A stretch of 64,000 nucleotides of DNA, from positions 248,001 through 312,000 of the forward strand of contig JBBHKE010000890.1 in assembly GCA_037447655.1 (NCBI GenBank). Direction: 5' to 3'. Shown here piece after piece: positions 23,708 through 34,190 of this stretch. The stretch comes from Zygnema cylindricum (lineage: Eukaryota > Streptophyta > Zygnematophyceae > Zygnematales > Zygnemataceae). How positions within the stretch are numbered: the first letter of the stretch is position 1; every line of letters begins with the position of its first letter. A model generated the notes under the pieces. The model searched no databases, was not told where the DNA came from, and saw only the letters and a program-made list of their open reading frames with translations. A program made the position numbers and the translations under genes.

Positions 23708-24500
23708 ATGTTTTGTATCTTGTTGAAATAATATCCTGTCTTCCAGATTTCTAATAATACATCATCTATTCCACTATATTTCATTACCAAATTATGAAGC
23801 TACTTTTGGAAAGAAGATGTAGTTGTATTGTAGCATTATATGGGAAAACATGTATTTATGTTCCCGTCCTATCTATCCTTTTTGAGGAGTAGTAGAAAAC
23901 AGAGGGCTTTAAGATATTTTTTTCGTTTTGGGGTTTTTCACTCCTTAGAATCACGCTCAACTGGGGAGGAACATTTCTCAGAAAATGCATTATTTTGGAA
24001 ATTTTCAATGGGAAATTAGTTTCTTTTAACGTTTCAAGACTTTGTGGTTTTTTCCATGTGAAAATGACCTCCTACATTTTACTTTTCATGTTTTTTTTTT
24101 CAATGTGAAATTGGGCACCTTCATTTAGTTTTCATGTTGTTTTTTTTGCTTTTCTTTTTTCTTTCTTAACGTTACCTACAGTTGCCTAAAGTCTGTTTTC
24201 GATTTTTTTTTTCACCTTTTTCCTCTTCTCTGGAGTAGTTTGGATGTTGTACACCAAAAAAATCCCCTTGACACACTTCACTCGCCATCTCTTCCATCTC
24301 TCCCCTTCTTACCCCCTCTGTCTACCCTTCTGTCTCCCCCCTACCTCCCTCTATCTTCCCCTTTGCCTCTACTCCTCTCTACCTCTCTCTCTGCCTCGCC
24401 GTTGCCCTATTTTTTCTAAGGGTATTCCTTGTTCACAATCTGATATGCATTGCACTCTCTCATTTGTCTGATTCCCCTTTTTACTTAGATAAAAGTCTCG
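23708..24500. other. 3' flank of the PstS-like gene, no gene
   Basis: T-rich sequence after the stop codon, probably including the 3' UTR (AATAATA-type signals near 23729 and 23753), then a CT-rich stretch at about 24270-24420. No gene is supported. Confidence 0.5.
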
Positions 24501-24504
24501 TTAG

Positions 24505-25378
24505 AGTGAGGTTATGAAGAAGGGGGGGGGGATGGGAAAGAGGTGTGAGACGGGGAAGGGAAAAAGGTTGACGAGTGTTAAAGGGAGAGGGAGAAACAGG
24601 GAGAGAATGAGTGAAGGAGTTGGAGAAAAAGAGGGAGAGAGAGAGTGGGAGAGGAAGAGAAAGGGAGAGGAAAGGAGAGGGCTAGCAGAGGGAGAGGTGA
24701 AGAAAAATGGAGGGGTGTAAAGAGGTGGGTAACAATCGAGAAGAAGAGCGAGAGAGAGAGGGAAAGAGAGAGGTAAAGGGAGAGGGAGAGGGAGAGAGAG
24801 AGAGGGAAAAGGAAATGATGAGGTAGTTGAAGAGGAAGGGGGGTAGAAAAAGAGGGAGGAGTAGAGGGAGAGGGTGGGAGAGACACAGGGAGACAGAGAG
24901 AGATGGAGAGAGAGATGGAGAGAGAGTGAGAGAGAAGACGGGTATGGGGGAAGCTCGAGAGAGGGAGAGGGATAGTGGGAGAGCAGTTTAAAGAGGGTGG
25001 GAGAGAGGGGGAGAGAGAGGGAGTAGGCGAGAGAGGGGGAGAGAGAGAGAGAGTAGGAGAAATAATGACATAGAGGGGGATGGTAGATGAGAGAGGGAAA
25101 ACATGTGGGTTATAGATAGAGAAAGATAGAGTCAGGGAGATGGAGAGGGGGAGAAAGGGAGGGAAAGGGTGAGGGAGTGTGGAAGGGAGTGGGAAATGGA
25201 GAGGGAGAAAGAGAGTAGAGGTGGAGGGAGTGGTGAAGGGGAAGGCGAAGGTAGAGGGATAGGGAGATGGAGGGAGAGGGAGAAGGAAAGGAACAGGGAG
25301 TGAGAGAGGGAGATTGAGAGAGGAAAGGAGAGTATTACGTCGGGGGATAAAGAGAGGGATAGGGAGAACTCTATGATT
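24505..25378 (+). repeat. 0.87-kb polypurine (GA)-rich tract
   Basis: Almost entirely G and A on the + strand, built from irregular GGGAGAGAGAG units. The long minus-strand frame through it has a Ser/Leu/Pro repeat composition and is not a gene. Opposite-strand CT tracts lie 2-4 kb upstream in the introns of the PstS-like gene. Confidence 0.95.
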
Positions 25379-25780
25379 TCCCTCATTGTAGCGTATCTTT
25401 TTGCTTGTGGGCATAATGGGTCACGTCACAGATCGAAATGTACGAACTAAACAGTAATCTATGATCTTATAGAATAAACTATCTAAAATCTTTGTATAAA
25501 ACTATAGTACATTACACTGTGTATCGTATAGGAGTAGGATTATTGGACGCCATAATAAAAGATAGAGAGAGTCAAAACATTTGAATTGTGTGATCGAGAT
25601 TGATAATTTCATTATGAAACGAGATCCTTTTATACAAAGTTACAAAATGCTAATTACTGTGGGTAGTACTGAACTACGCTACACAAAGTAGATTTGGGCG
25701 GCTACACAAAGACCAAATCTATTAGACAAAGTTGACTGACGAAAAGAAAAGGAAAGAATAAGACCAAAAGTACAATTATA

Positions 25781-25975
25781 AGACCGCACTTGAATGAGTG
25801 GAGTACAGTCTTGTTCACATAGGACAAATGAGACTAAAGTGGACGAGACCGCACTCGAATAAGTGGAGTACGGTCTTTGTTCTCGTAGGACAAAAGACTA
25901 AGTGGACGAGACCGTACTTGAATAAGTGGAGTACGGTCTCGGTTGACCTAAGACAAATTGAGACTAAGGTTGACG
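25781..25975 (+). repeat. tandem repeat, about 66 bp x 3
   Basis: Three units each carry AGACCG[CT]ACT[TC]GAAT followed by AGTGGAGTAC and GGACAAA. Copies differ by a few substitutions and small indels. It lies just left of a MITE and copia relic 3. Confidence 0.8.
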
Positions 25976-26003
25976 TATGGAAACTGACCGGAAATTACCC
26001 TTA

Positions 26004-26215
26004 ACATATCGCTATTAGTGTCAATAATTTTTACGCCACATGAACATTTTTCTCCGTACACACCTTTCAGATTTTTAATTTGAGATTGCCAAACGCAAGC
26101 TAAGAATCTTTCATTTCAATCGTGACCGTTAGATCCACAATCCGACAAGTGTGTACGGAGAAAAGATGTTTTGAGCGGCAAAGAAAACATTAACCATAAT
26201 AGCGATTAACGGTGG
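26004..26215 (+). mobile_element. MITE family M1, full copy
   Basis: Inverted arms of about 65-70 bp: left TCGCTATTAGTGTCAATAAT running to TTTCTCCGTACACAC, right TGTGTACGGAGAAAAGATG running to ATAGCGATTAACGG. The interior has the shared core TTGAGATTGCCAAACGCAAG. Total about 212 bp. No coding capacity. Confidence 0.8.
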
Positions 26216-26339
26216 TGTAAAATTCGTAAGTATAGTAAAGGTACGATGACATCAAATGCTGTCTATGTCGTCGGATAATTTTGTATTATTTGAGCATCCA
26301 CTGTTGAAACGGGCGTCCTAACTTTTGACTAACATGTGA

Positions 26340-28251
26340 TCAGTTAAGACGGAAAGGAACGTTGTTGTCGGTTACATGGATGTTCGGGATGTGTACGCCT
26401 TGATAGATTCCACGATCAAAATTGTCCGTAGTGATGGAGTTACGATCGGTGAGGGCGAAGTGTCTGTCGCATTCCAAAGTCGTCTTTTATGGAGGCGTCC
26501 AAAGTCAAAACGTCATGATGACGACATCATTAGTCAGATCGCCGAAATCAAAGGAGATTTGACATTATGGCACCATCGAATGTGTCATACGTCAGAACAG
26601 AATTTGAAACGTATGATCAAAACCGGTTGCACTCGCGGCTTAGATGTGACGTTAGGCGAGAAAGTCAACGGCTGTATTAGTTGTAGTCAAGGTCGTCAAA
26701 TTCGAAAACCACATCCTACCAAAGACTATGACTTTTGGTGAACTCATCCACTTGAAAAGGTACACGTGGATCTATGTGGCGACGTTAAACCTGAGAGTTT
26801 AGGAGGAAATAAATATATAATGGTGATTGTGGATGATTACTCAAGGTTCACATGGGTATACCTTCTTAAAAATAAATCCGATGCATTTGTAAAATTTGAG
26901 GAGTGGCATGTTATGGCCGAACGGTAATGTGAACGGAAATGAAAGGCGGTCCGATCCGATAACAGAGGGGAGTTTAAGGCATTTGATCCGTATTGTAAGA
27001 AATAGGGGATCCGACAAGAATTTACGACATCTTACTCACCGGAATTGAATGGAATCGCTGAGTGTAAAAATCACACACTTCAAGAAATGGTGCGCTCGAT
27101 GATTCACGAATCGGGAAGAAAGGAGTATTTATGGGGAGATGCGATCTTAATGGCTAATTATATTTGTAACCGTCGACTTACCTCTATTTCGGCAATAAGA
27201 CTCCTCACGAGTTACGGTATGGTCGGAAGCCCTCGTTACCTCATATACGAATTTTGGGGTGTCGTGCGACGGTGTACATTGAATCGGTAAAACGACGTGG
27301 TAAAGTTTCTTCTCGTAGTTGGTCAGGAATTTTTGAGGGGTATAGCTCCAAAGGGAGTTTATACCGGGTTTATGATCCGATTCGTCATGTAATTGAAGAG
27401 AGTCGTAATGTGAATTTCCATGAGGATCTTAAAGTTGCTATTTCTTGTTCCGAAAAATTCTCTACTATTCATGATTTTCTTGAAGTGAATGAACCTCTCT
27501 CTTTTCCTCATCTCGATGATTCGGATTCCGAAAATGAGGCGGATCTGGTAGTCAACATTAAGAGGGGGAAAGTTAATTCCGAAAATCATCCGGAATTAAT
27601 TAATTTTGACGAGATCCGAAGTGAAAAATCCCGCATGTCTTCGGACACTCACTGATCTAAATCCTCTAAATCTCCGAGTGCTCCTTTCCACGAGGAAGAA
27701 ACTGAAATTGAAAATTCCGCAAACGAAAAAGAAAATGAGGTTCCATTAAGAAGGAGTCAACGTGAGATGAAGGGGAAGAAGCCGGATCGGTTATCATTTG
27801 ATCGCAAAGGTGGAAATGTTGAAAACTCCAATTATTTTATCTCGGCCGCTTCGGAGGAGGCATTTATTTTGTAGCAATCATTGACCGAGAATATGCCCGG
27901 CGATCCCTGATCTTTCGCCGAGGAACGAAGCTCTATCGATTGGGAGGATAAGTAGAAACCGGCGTAAGAGAGAGAATTAAAATCCATTATTTATAACAAA
28001 ACTTTTGAGGAGGTGAGTTTATCAGAGGGGAAGAAGGCGATTGATGCCAAATGGATATTTAAAACAAAAACTGGTGCTACGGGGGAGATAATAAAATAAA
28101 AGGCTAGATTAGTGTGAAAAGGCTTTCAACAAGTAGAGGGAGTTGATTATTCGGAAACTTATGCACCGGTTGTTAAATTTGATTCTTTGAGAATGATAAT
28201 TGCTATTGCGGCCGCGGGGAATAAGCATATACATCAAATGGATGTAGAAAC
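26340..28251 (+). pseudogene. copia relic 3: IN and RT start
   Basis: Truncated at its 5' end: the frame begins in the pre-integrase region. The integrase zinc-binding part is at 26565-26700 (LWHHRMCHTSEQ, CISC), the catalytic core has HVDLCGD, RSDNRGEF and NGIAECKN (26760-27090), and the RT start reaches HQMDVE near 28247. Several stops occur in frame (for example near 26740, 26925 and 27003). At 28251 the RT is cut by a 3.0-kb LTR element and resumes at 31278. The 5-bp repeat GAAAC on both sides of the insert shows the two halves were one element. Confidence 0.85.
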
Positions 28252-28711
28252 TGTTGGAATTTGGAAACCTTAAGTCCTCTCTATATCACATTGCTATGCT
28301 CCCATGCTACACTGGTCACATTGCAGCCATAGCAGCGTGTATGGAAAAGATATTCTGAACCATGCTGCGCTAATCATTTCGCAGTCATAGCAGCTTGTGT
28401 ACTAGGAACTAAGTGAATTCGAACGTACGAAATTGGACTTCGTGTGACGCAAAGAAACATAGACGAAAGTACGGTTTGCGTAAAGGGAAATGGGTGGCGG
28501 TACATTTCAGGCACACGTGTCAGTCCGTGAGGAAATCAAGATTGGTTGTTCCGGGCGGAAAAGTACAGTTTCATTTGGGGACCCCATTTACACGTGGAGG
28601 TTCATCTTCGGTGATGAAAGAATACGTGGAAGGCGGACGGAGTCCGCCGTCATTTTTGCAATAAAAATATTGAGTGTGCGGCGCCAGTTTGGTGAGGGAC
28701 GCGAAATCGCG
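28252..28711 (+). mobile_element. truncated 5' LTR of nested element B
   Basis: It begins TGTTGGAATTTGGAAACC and matches 30155-30615 along its length. It stops inside the right arm of the hairpin motif GGGACGCGAAATCGCG, where an inverted foreign fragment begins. Confidence 0.85.
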
Positions 28712-29523
28712 GCTTCATCGATTGACTCACTCGACTTGACCTTAAAGGAGGTATACTCGGTATAAATGTGTTGCCCCTTATTTTGAAGACTCTTTTCGAA
28801 GTGATTCTCAAGAGCCACCAACCAATCATGGGCAAATCTTCGGGTAAGGAATAGATCATGTATAGAAGTGCTACATGATTGAAATAAACCGCCGATAGCG
28901 GAAAGATTTTTCTTCGTCCACACTCGATAAGCTCTCCGATCCGAGGTAGGCATCTTGTCCACCCCTTTTACCACCTTCCAAAGCCGTTTTAATTTAAATT
29001 GACCTTTGATATATTTCTTCCATGATTGATAATTCTTCCCATTGAAGATGACAATCTTGCCGGACATAGATTCAACCAGTTCGTCCCATTCACTCCAATC
29101 ATCAAGGTCGGAATCGTCATCGATGGGAAGTTTCCCCTTTCGAATCAATTTCCTTGCCTCCTCCTCATCTCCTTCACCTCTTTCCGTTTCACCGATGATT
29201 TGATCCGGAATCAGATCTTCGAATAATGGAGATCTAGTAACATGGTTCGCCTCGGAGATTCGCTGATCCACATAACGGAAAGGACCATCCATCAGTTTTT
29301 GGAGACGAACTCCCATCGCGTCATCTTCCTCCTTCTTTTTCCCCTCATTCTCCTCCTTTTGACTGACCGGATCGATCAGAACGGTCTGCTCAAAAGTTTT
29401 CCCAGTGAAAGCAAATAGATTTTCTACTTCCGGATCCGAAGATGATTCAGATGGATCCGGAGGTTGCGGAAATATCGGAGAAGGCATCAAAGGAGAACGG
29501 GTATTTTTCTTCTTTCTCCCCAT
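28712..29523 (-). pseudogene. inverted copia gag fragment inside element B
   Basis: On the minus strand an open frame from the ATG at 29523 runs to 28712 (about 270 aa). It opens MGRKKKNTRSPL, has acidic Ser/Glu-rich spacers, then the UBN2/gag signature IVIFNGKNYQSWKKYI, WKVVKGVD and FAHDWLVALENHF. It ends abruptly at the junction with the LTR of element B. Upstream on the same strand lie a tRNA primer site and an LTR remnant, so this is the 5' end of a separate element carried in reverse. It may belong to the same family as copia relic 3, since their LTRs share terminal features. Confidence 0.8.
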
Positions 29524-29569
29524 GGCGGCCAAACTAGCCACCCTTCTACACCTCAATGGAGCACACAAG

Positions 29570-29581
29570 CTCCGATACCAC
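29570..29581 (-). other. primer binding site (initiator-Met tRNA type)
   Basis: On the minus strand the site reads TGGTATCGGAGC, one base from the plant copia consensus TGGTATCAGAGC. It sits about 45 nt upstream of the inverted gag ATG and next to LTR sequence. Confidence 0.8.
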
Positions 29582-29583
29582 TT

Positions 29584-29905
29584 GATAGGATCTCACAAAA
29601 AATAACTCAGAGTGCGAGACTACAGCGGAAGCATACAAAAAATAATTCACAAGAGAGAGAGCTGTCTATAAAAGCCAATATATTTCATAGACATTTTCTC
29701 CCATAAAAAGATTAACTTCCTACTCCCTCTAAGCTGCATTATATAGTATATTTACTATGACGTCACTACTTCAAACTATAATTCAAGCCAAACTAGATAG
29801 TGCCCACCAACTGCGTACAAGTCAAATCGCGTCAACAACAAAACACAAAGAACTACCGGTACAACTCACACGTACAGTCAAAACTACATAAAAACAAATA
29901 GTGTT
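29584..29905 (-). mobile_element. LTR remnant of the inverted fragment
   Basis: It precedes the primer site on the minus strand. A GAAATATATTGGCTTTTAT stretch and GCTTCCGC before the end resemble the 3' LTR at 32491. The beginning of the LTR is lost at the junction with element B internal sequence. Confidence 0.6.
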
Positions 29906-30154
29906 GTTTCGAAAAGTAAGTTTCGTGAGGGCGTGACGTTTCGTGCGTACAAAATGGTTCGTGGGTACAGTACGAGATTCTAATGCTATCTTGATTTATT
30001 GCGGAGGTTTGAATGGATCTACGATTTGGGGGAGTAATGGTATTAATTGCTTGGGATGTACGGAATTATTAGAAGCGGCGGTGACGGTTAAATAAAAGGG
30101 AAGAAAAAAGGAATGTGAAAGTAGTGGCTGAGAGAGACTAAAGGTTTGGGGGAG
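29906..30154 (+). mobile_element. internal sequence and PPT of element B
   Basis: It carries AGTTTCGTG and a GGAGGTTTGAATGGATCTAC stretch also found near 49600 and 51345, and ends in a purine-rich tract (GGTTTGGGGGAG) immediately before the 3' LTR. No coding capacity, so element B here is non-autonomous. Confidence 0.6.
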
Positions 30155-31272
30155 TGTTGGTTTTTGGAAACCTTTAGTCCTCTCTATATCACATTGCTAT
30201 CCTCCCATGCTGCGCTGGCCACATCGCAGCCATAGCAGCGTGTATGAAAAAGATATTCTGCTGCCATGCTGCGCTGGTCATATCGCAGTCATAACAGCTT
30301 GTGTACTATGTCGTAAGTGTATTGGAACGTACGAAATTGGACTTTAAGTGACGAGAAGAAACATAGACGAAGAGTACGGTTTGCGTAAAAGGAAACGGAC
30401 GGTGGTACACTTCAGACACACGTGTCAGTCCGTGAGGAAGTCAAGATTGGTTGTTCCCGACGGAAAAGTACAATTTCATTTGGGGATCATATTTACACGT
30501 GGAGGTTCATCTTCGGTGATGAAAGAATACGTGGAAGGCGGACGGAGTCCGCCGTCATTTTTGCAATAAAAATATTGACTGTGCGGCGCCAGTTTGGTGA
30601 GGGACGCGAAATCGCGTCCATCACATGATATTTATTTTGGACGGTCCCGATTCGTTTGACGAAATTTGTAAGATCTGTAAATATTTAACAATGTTTGTCC
30701 TGTGTATTAATTAATAGTGTAGATCTTAGGTACACTCACATTAATAAAGTTAGTTGATTGATTACGTACGGCTGGTATAGCTCCGTACAGTTAGTGGTAA
30801 GCTGTAGTATATATTGTAGGACTTAGTCATTTCTGACTTAGGAACTTTTTGGATAGAAACTGTTTTTGCTCCTTTTTGGGAATTTCATCTGGGAATTTCT
30901 CTCAGTTGTATTGGCAGAATTATCTGAAATTTTTCATGTGTGTTCCTCCTTGTATTGGAAATATTGTGGAAAATTTAAAGACCTATTGTGTTTCTAATTT
31001 GCTTGGGGCTTCATTGTGAAGTTGGTCACATTTATCAAAGTTTTAGCAAGTTGTTTTTCTGCAACTTTGACTGAGTGTTGTGATTATTCGGTTTGGTATT
31101 GTTATATGAAAATTGTTGGGAATACTTAATGGCCTAGGAAATATCTGGTTGAGTAGTTACAGCTTGGTTTGGTTTTTCTGTAGAATTCTGAGTGGAATCA
31201 AAGGAGGCTGTTTGGGGTAGTCTGTGGTGCTTCCGAGGGTACATTCACGGCTGAAAATGGCTATGAACAACA
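30155..31272 (+). mobile_element. 3' LTR of nested element B (1118 bp)
   Basis: It runs from TGTTGGTTTTTGG to AACAACA and is followed at once by the target duplication GAAAC (31273-31277; partner at 28247-28251). It contains two hairpins: GGCGGACggaGTCCGCC (30537-30553) and GGACGCGAaaTCGCGTCC (30602-30619). Related LTR ends are seen at 52254 and, inverted, at 56434. Confidence 0.85.
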
Positions 31273-31277
31273 GAAAC

Positions 31278-32490
31278 GGCCTTTTTAAATGGAGAGTTAG
31301 AAGAGGAGGTGTACATGAAGGTGCCCGAGGGTGTGCTTTCGAAAGGAGGAACAGTATGGCGGCTGCGAAAATCCTTGTACGGATTAAAACAAGCGCCGAG
31401 GATATGGTACCTTCGTCATCATAAGGTACTTACTAAATATAATTTTGTTCGTACAGTTTTGGATTCCGGAGTTTACGTAAAAGGAGAGGGAAAGGACCAA
31501 ATTATTTTTTCTGTGTACGTTGATGACTTTCTAATGATTAGTGACACGTTGTCTGTTATTAATAAGTTAAAATAGTACCTTAGTATTCATTTTAAAGTGA
31601 CAGATCTTAGAGAAGTAAGGGACATTTTGGGGATAGAGGTCATAAGGTCCAGCGAGAATGTGATTAAATTAAGTCAAGCTCGGTATTGTAAAGAGGTCTT
31701 GACTAGATTTGGTATGATTGGCTCGAAATCTGTTTCGACGCCATTAGATCCAAAAGTACAATACAGAAAGTACGAAAAGGAAGAGAATGTTTCAGTACCA
31801 TACCGTGAAGCAGTTGGTAGTTTAATATATTTGAGTGTAGGCACGCGTCCGGATATTGCAGCGGCGGTGTCAGTTGTTAGTTGTTATTGCAACGCTCCAA
31901 AAAAGAATCATTAGGAGGCAGTGAAACGGATATTTCGCTATTTGGTTGGTACGATCGCCTTTGGTTTGGTGTATGCGTCCAAAAAGGACTCTTTGCAATG
32001 TATCGGTTATCGAGACGCAGATTGGGGTGGAGATTTTGACACTGGAAAATCCACGTCAAGATACGCTTTCATTTTGGGCTGCGCGGCAGTATCTTGGAGT
32101 TCATGGCTCCAACCTACGGTTGCGCTAAGTTCCACAGAATTTGAATACATGGCTGCGTGTCACACTGCGAAGGCGTCTGTTTGGATTAAGGAGATGCTTG
32201 GTGAGTTGGGCATTGTGATTGGTTGCTTGCAGATTTTTACTAACAGCATGAGTTCGATGGCGCTTGTGAAAAATCTGGTCTTTCACAAGTGAACAAAACA
32301 TATTCATATCCAGTGGCACTTCATAAGCGATTTGGTTGTTGCGAAGGAGATTGAGTTTACGTACGTGTCGACTTTGGAGGAGGCCGCATATATGTTGACT
32401 AAGGCGGCAGTTTATGACGTACTTTTACGTGGACGACCTAAATTAGGTTTATTTTTAGTTTGAGAGGGGGTTTCACAATGAGAGGGGGAA
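31278..32490 (+). pseudogene. copia relic 3: RT end and RNase H
   Basis: Continuation of the RT cut at 28251. It reads VYMKVPEG, SLYGLKQAPR and the catalytic VYVDDFLMI (about 31315-31545), then RNase H with RPDIAAAV, DADWGGD, SSTEFEYMA and KHIHI (31600-32310). Stops occur near 31573, 31912 and 32290. Two near-copies of a GAGAGGGGG polypurine tract (32462-32489) precede the LTR. Confidence 0.85.
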
Positions 32491-32955
32491 TGTTACGTTC
32501 ATTGTGAAAGGACGTCTCAGTTTTGTTGAGCGTCGTATTATATATTATATAGTATACGTGTGGCTTTGTTCATGCGTGGATTAGCTTAGTTTTATATTGT
32601 TTGGTTTGGTTTTGTGTGCGTAGTACTTTAGGTATGTATGGTAGTCGTGTGTTTTCGTGTACTACTTCTATTTGTACAGCCGACTTACAATTTCGTATAG
32701 TACCGCGTACTGTATGTCATTTCATTGGTACTATGGTTTGATTGGTTCGCGCGGCGTACTTTTGTACGACGTCGCTTGAGTAGTACTTTGTCTGGTAGAA
32801 GTTTTTGGAGTATTTTAGGACTTAGTCGTTTGGAGGAGATTAATATTTTGTAAAGGGAAAACTTCCGGTGAAATATATTTGTATTTTGCAGGAGTGTCTT
32901 CTTCTTGCTGTCTCTTGCTTCCGCATTTTATTCTGTCTTTCTCCTATCCTTGTGT
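32491..32955 (+). mobile_element. 3' LTR of copia relic 3
   Basis: It begins TGTTACGTTCATTGTG directly after the polypurine tract and contains GAAATATATTTGTATTTTGC and TTGCTTCCGCA near its end. The exact 3' border is uncertain (about 32950). Confidence 0.6.
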
Positions 32956-33175
32956 GTATCGGTCCTTACATGTTTTTCCTACGCCGTATGTGTGAAGACA
33001 CGTGTGTTTGAGAGAGACAACCCCTGTACAGAAATCAGCGCACAAAAAACAGTACACACAGGCTGGAAACGTGTAGTGTGTTATTCTTTCTGGTACTCCG
33101 CGCACAAAAATTGTAAGAACTTCCGACACGTACAACAACATTTGCCTATTTGGTAACCTATTTGGACGATGTTTA

Positions 33176-33197
33176 AAATCACCTCGCGAGGTGATTT
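33176..33197. repeat. perfect 22-bp palindrome
   Basis: Eleven bases on each side of the centre are exact complements, with core ACCTCGCGAGGT as in the palindrome at 4691-4726. Confidence 0.9.
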
Positions 33198-33269
33198 GAT
33201 GTAAAGTTTGAACATGAGCTTGAAGGACGCGAAATTGGGTTGAAATGTTGAAAAGTGATATTTTGTATT

Positions 33270-33500
33270 CTACCTTTTTGAGTCCTGCAGTTCTCATACT
33301 TGTCGTAGTCACTGAGAATTGACATACTTGTTGTAGTCACTGAGAATTGACAAGCCATGGCTATCTTAGACAGATGAGAGGATAGATTGAAGACAAAGCT
33401 CATGCAAAACATAATTGCCACTGACAAGCTTTGATCGTGTGACCTCCGAATGAAGGCCGTACGGAACAAGCGCCCGCCTTAACCGTTAGGTCTTGACGTT
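33270..33500 (-). mobile_element. SINE-like repeat, copy 2
   Basis: Read on the minus strand it opens with a tRNA-like head, CCTAACGGTTAAGGCGGGCG, then a B-box-like GGTCACACGATCAAAGC. It continues through AGCCATGGCT to a body with ACTTGTCGTAGTCACTGAG repeated 28 bp apart (33298 and 33326). It aligns with copies at 15960 and 49515. Confidence 0.65.
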
Positions 33501-33689
33501 TCGTTGCATACTTTTGCAATTGATAAATGTTTAAAGTAACATATTTGGTATATTTCATTTAACATCTTACGAAACAAAACGCAACACTGAACGTATGGTA
33601 CCGCACGAAATGAAATACCGCACGAAATAAATGAAACAAACATTTAAAATCAACGGACGAAATTAAATGTCGCGATCGACGGTTCGCAA

Positions 33690-33795
33690 AAACAAGAATG
33701 AATTTCACGCGATCAACACGGAATGTTGACCGTCGAAATTCAACGGTCAACACCGAACATTTACCGGTGAAATTCAACGGTCAACATTTATTCGG
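33690..33795. repeat. short repeats of GAAATTCAACGGTCAACA type
   Basis: GAAATTCAACGGTCAACA occurs twice within about 45 bp, with related TCAACACGGAATGTTGACC before it. No gene is supported in 33500-34080. Confidence 0.5.
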
Positions 33796-34079
33796 CGCGC
33801 CGTCAAATCGAATGGCTAAAATCGATCGCCGTAAATAGAACGGACGGCACGCATGAGTGCCGCTAAGCTGGAACAATTATCAATGAGCAGCTCGGAGAAA
33901 TGGGAGAAAATGACACGTGGAATCATCCTATTGGATGACCAGAAGAGAAAGGGACAGAACGACGTTGACTTATTAGCCACATGGCAAACCGAAGTGGTGC
34001 CAAATGTATCCGTACATAAAGTACGTCGACTTCTGTACTTTATACGATAATTAGGGTACCCTATTTTGATTGGCTTAGA

Positions 34080-34190
34080 ATAGCTATTAGGAGTTTTTCA
34101 GGACTTAGAAAAATATTGAAAAGTCCTCTCTCTCCTAGAGGCCATCTGTACAAATATGTTGTCTTTGAACAGCCATAGGTAAAGTTGTGT
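34080..34190 (+). mobile_element. LTR/leader remnant of relic-5 family
   Basis: GTCCTCTCTCTCCTAGAGGC and GAACAGCCATAG resemble 18545-18600. Short, without coding capacity. Confidence 0.4.

Noticed and set aside
24578-25414. 278-codon minus frame of Ser/Leu/Pro repeats
   Set aside because: Pure product of the polypurine tract composition; no domain and no codon bias.
25781-25975. CRISPR-like array
   Set aside because: Units are about 66 bp and wholly repetitive without unique spacers, in a eukaryotic context.
28413-28765. + strand frames in the family B LTR
   Set aside because: The same frames recur in the second LTR copy with different ends; LTR sequence, not a gene.
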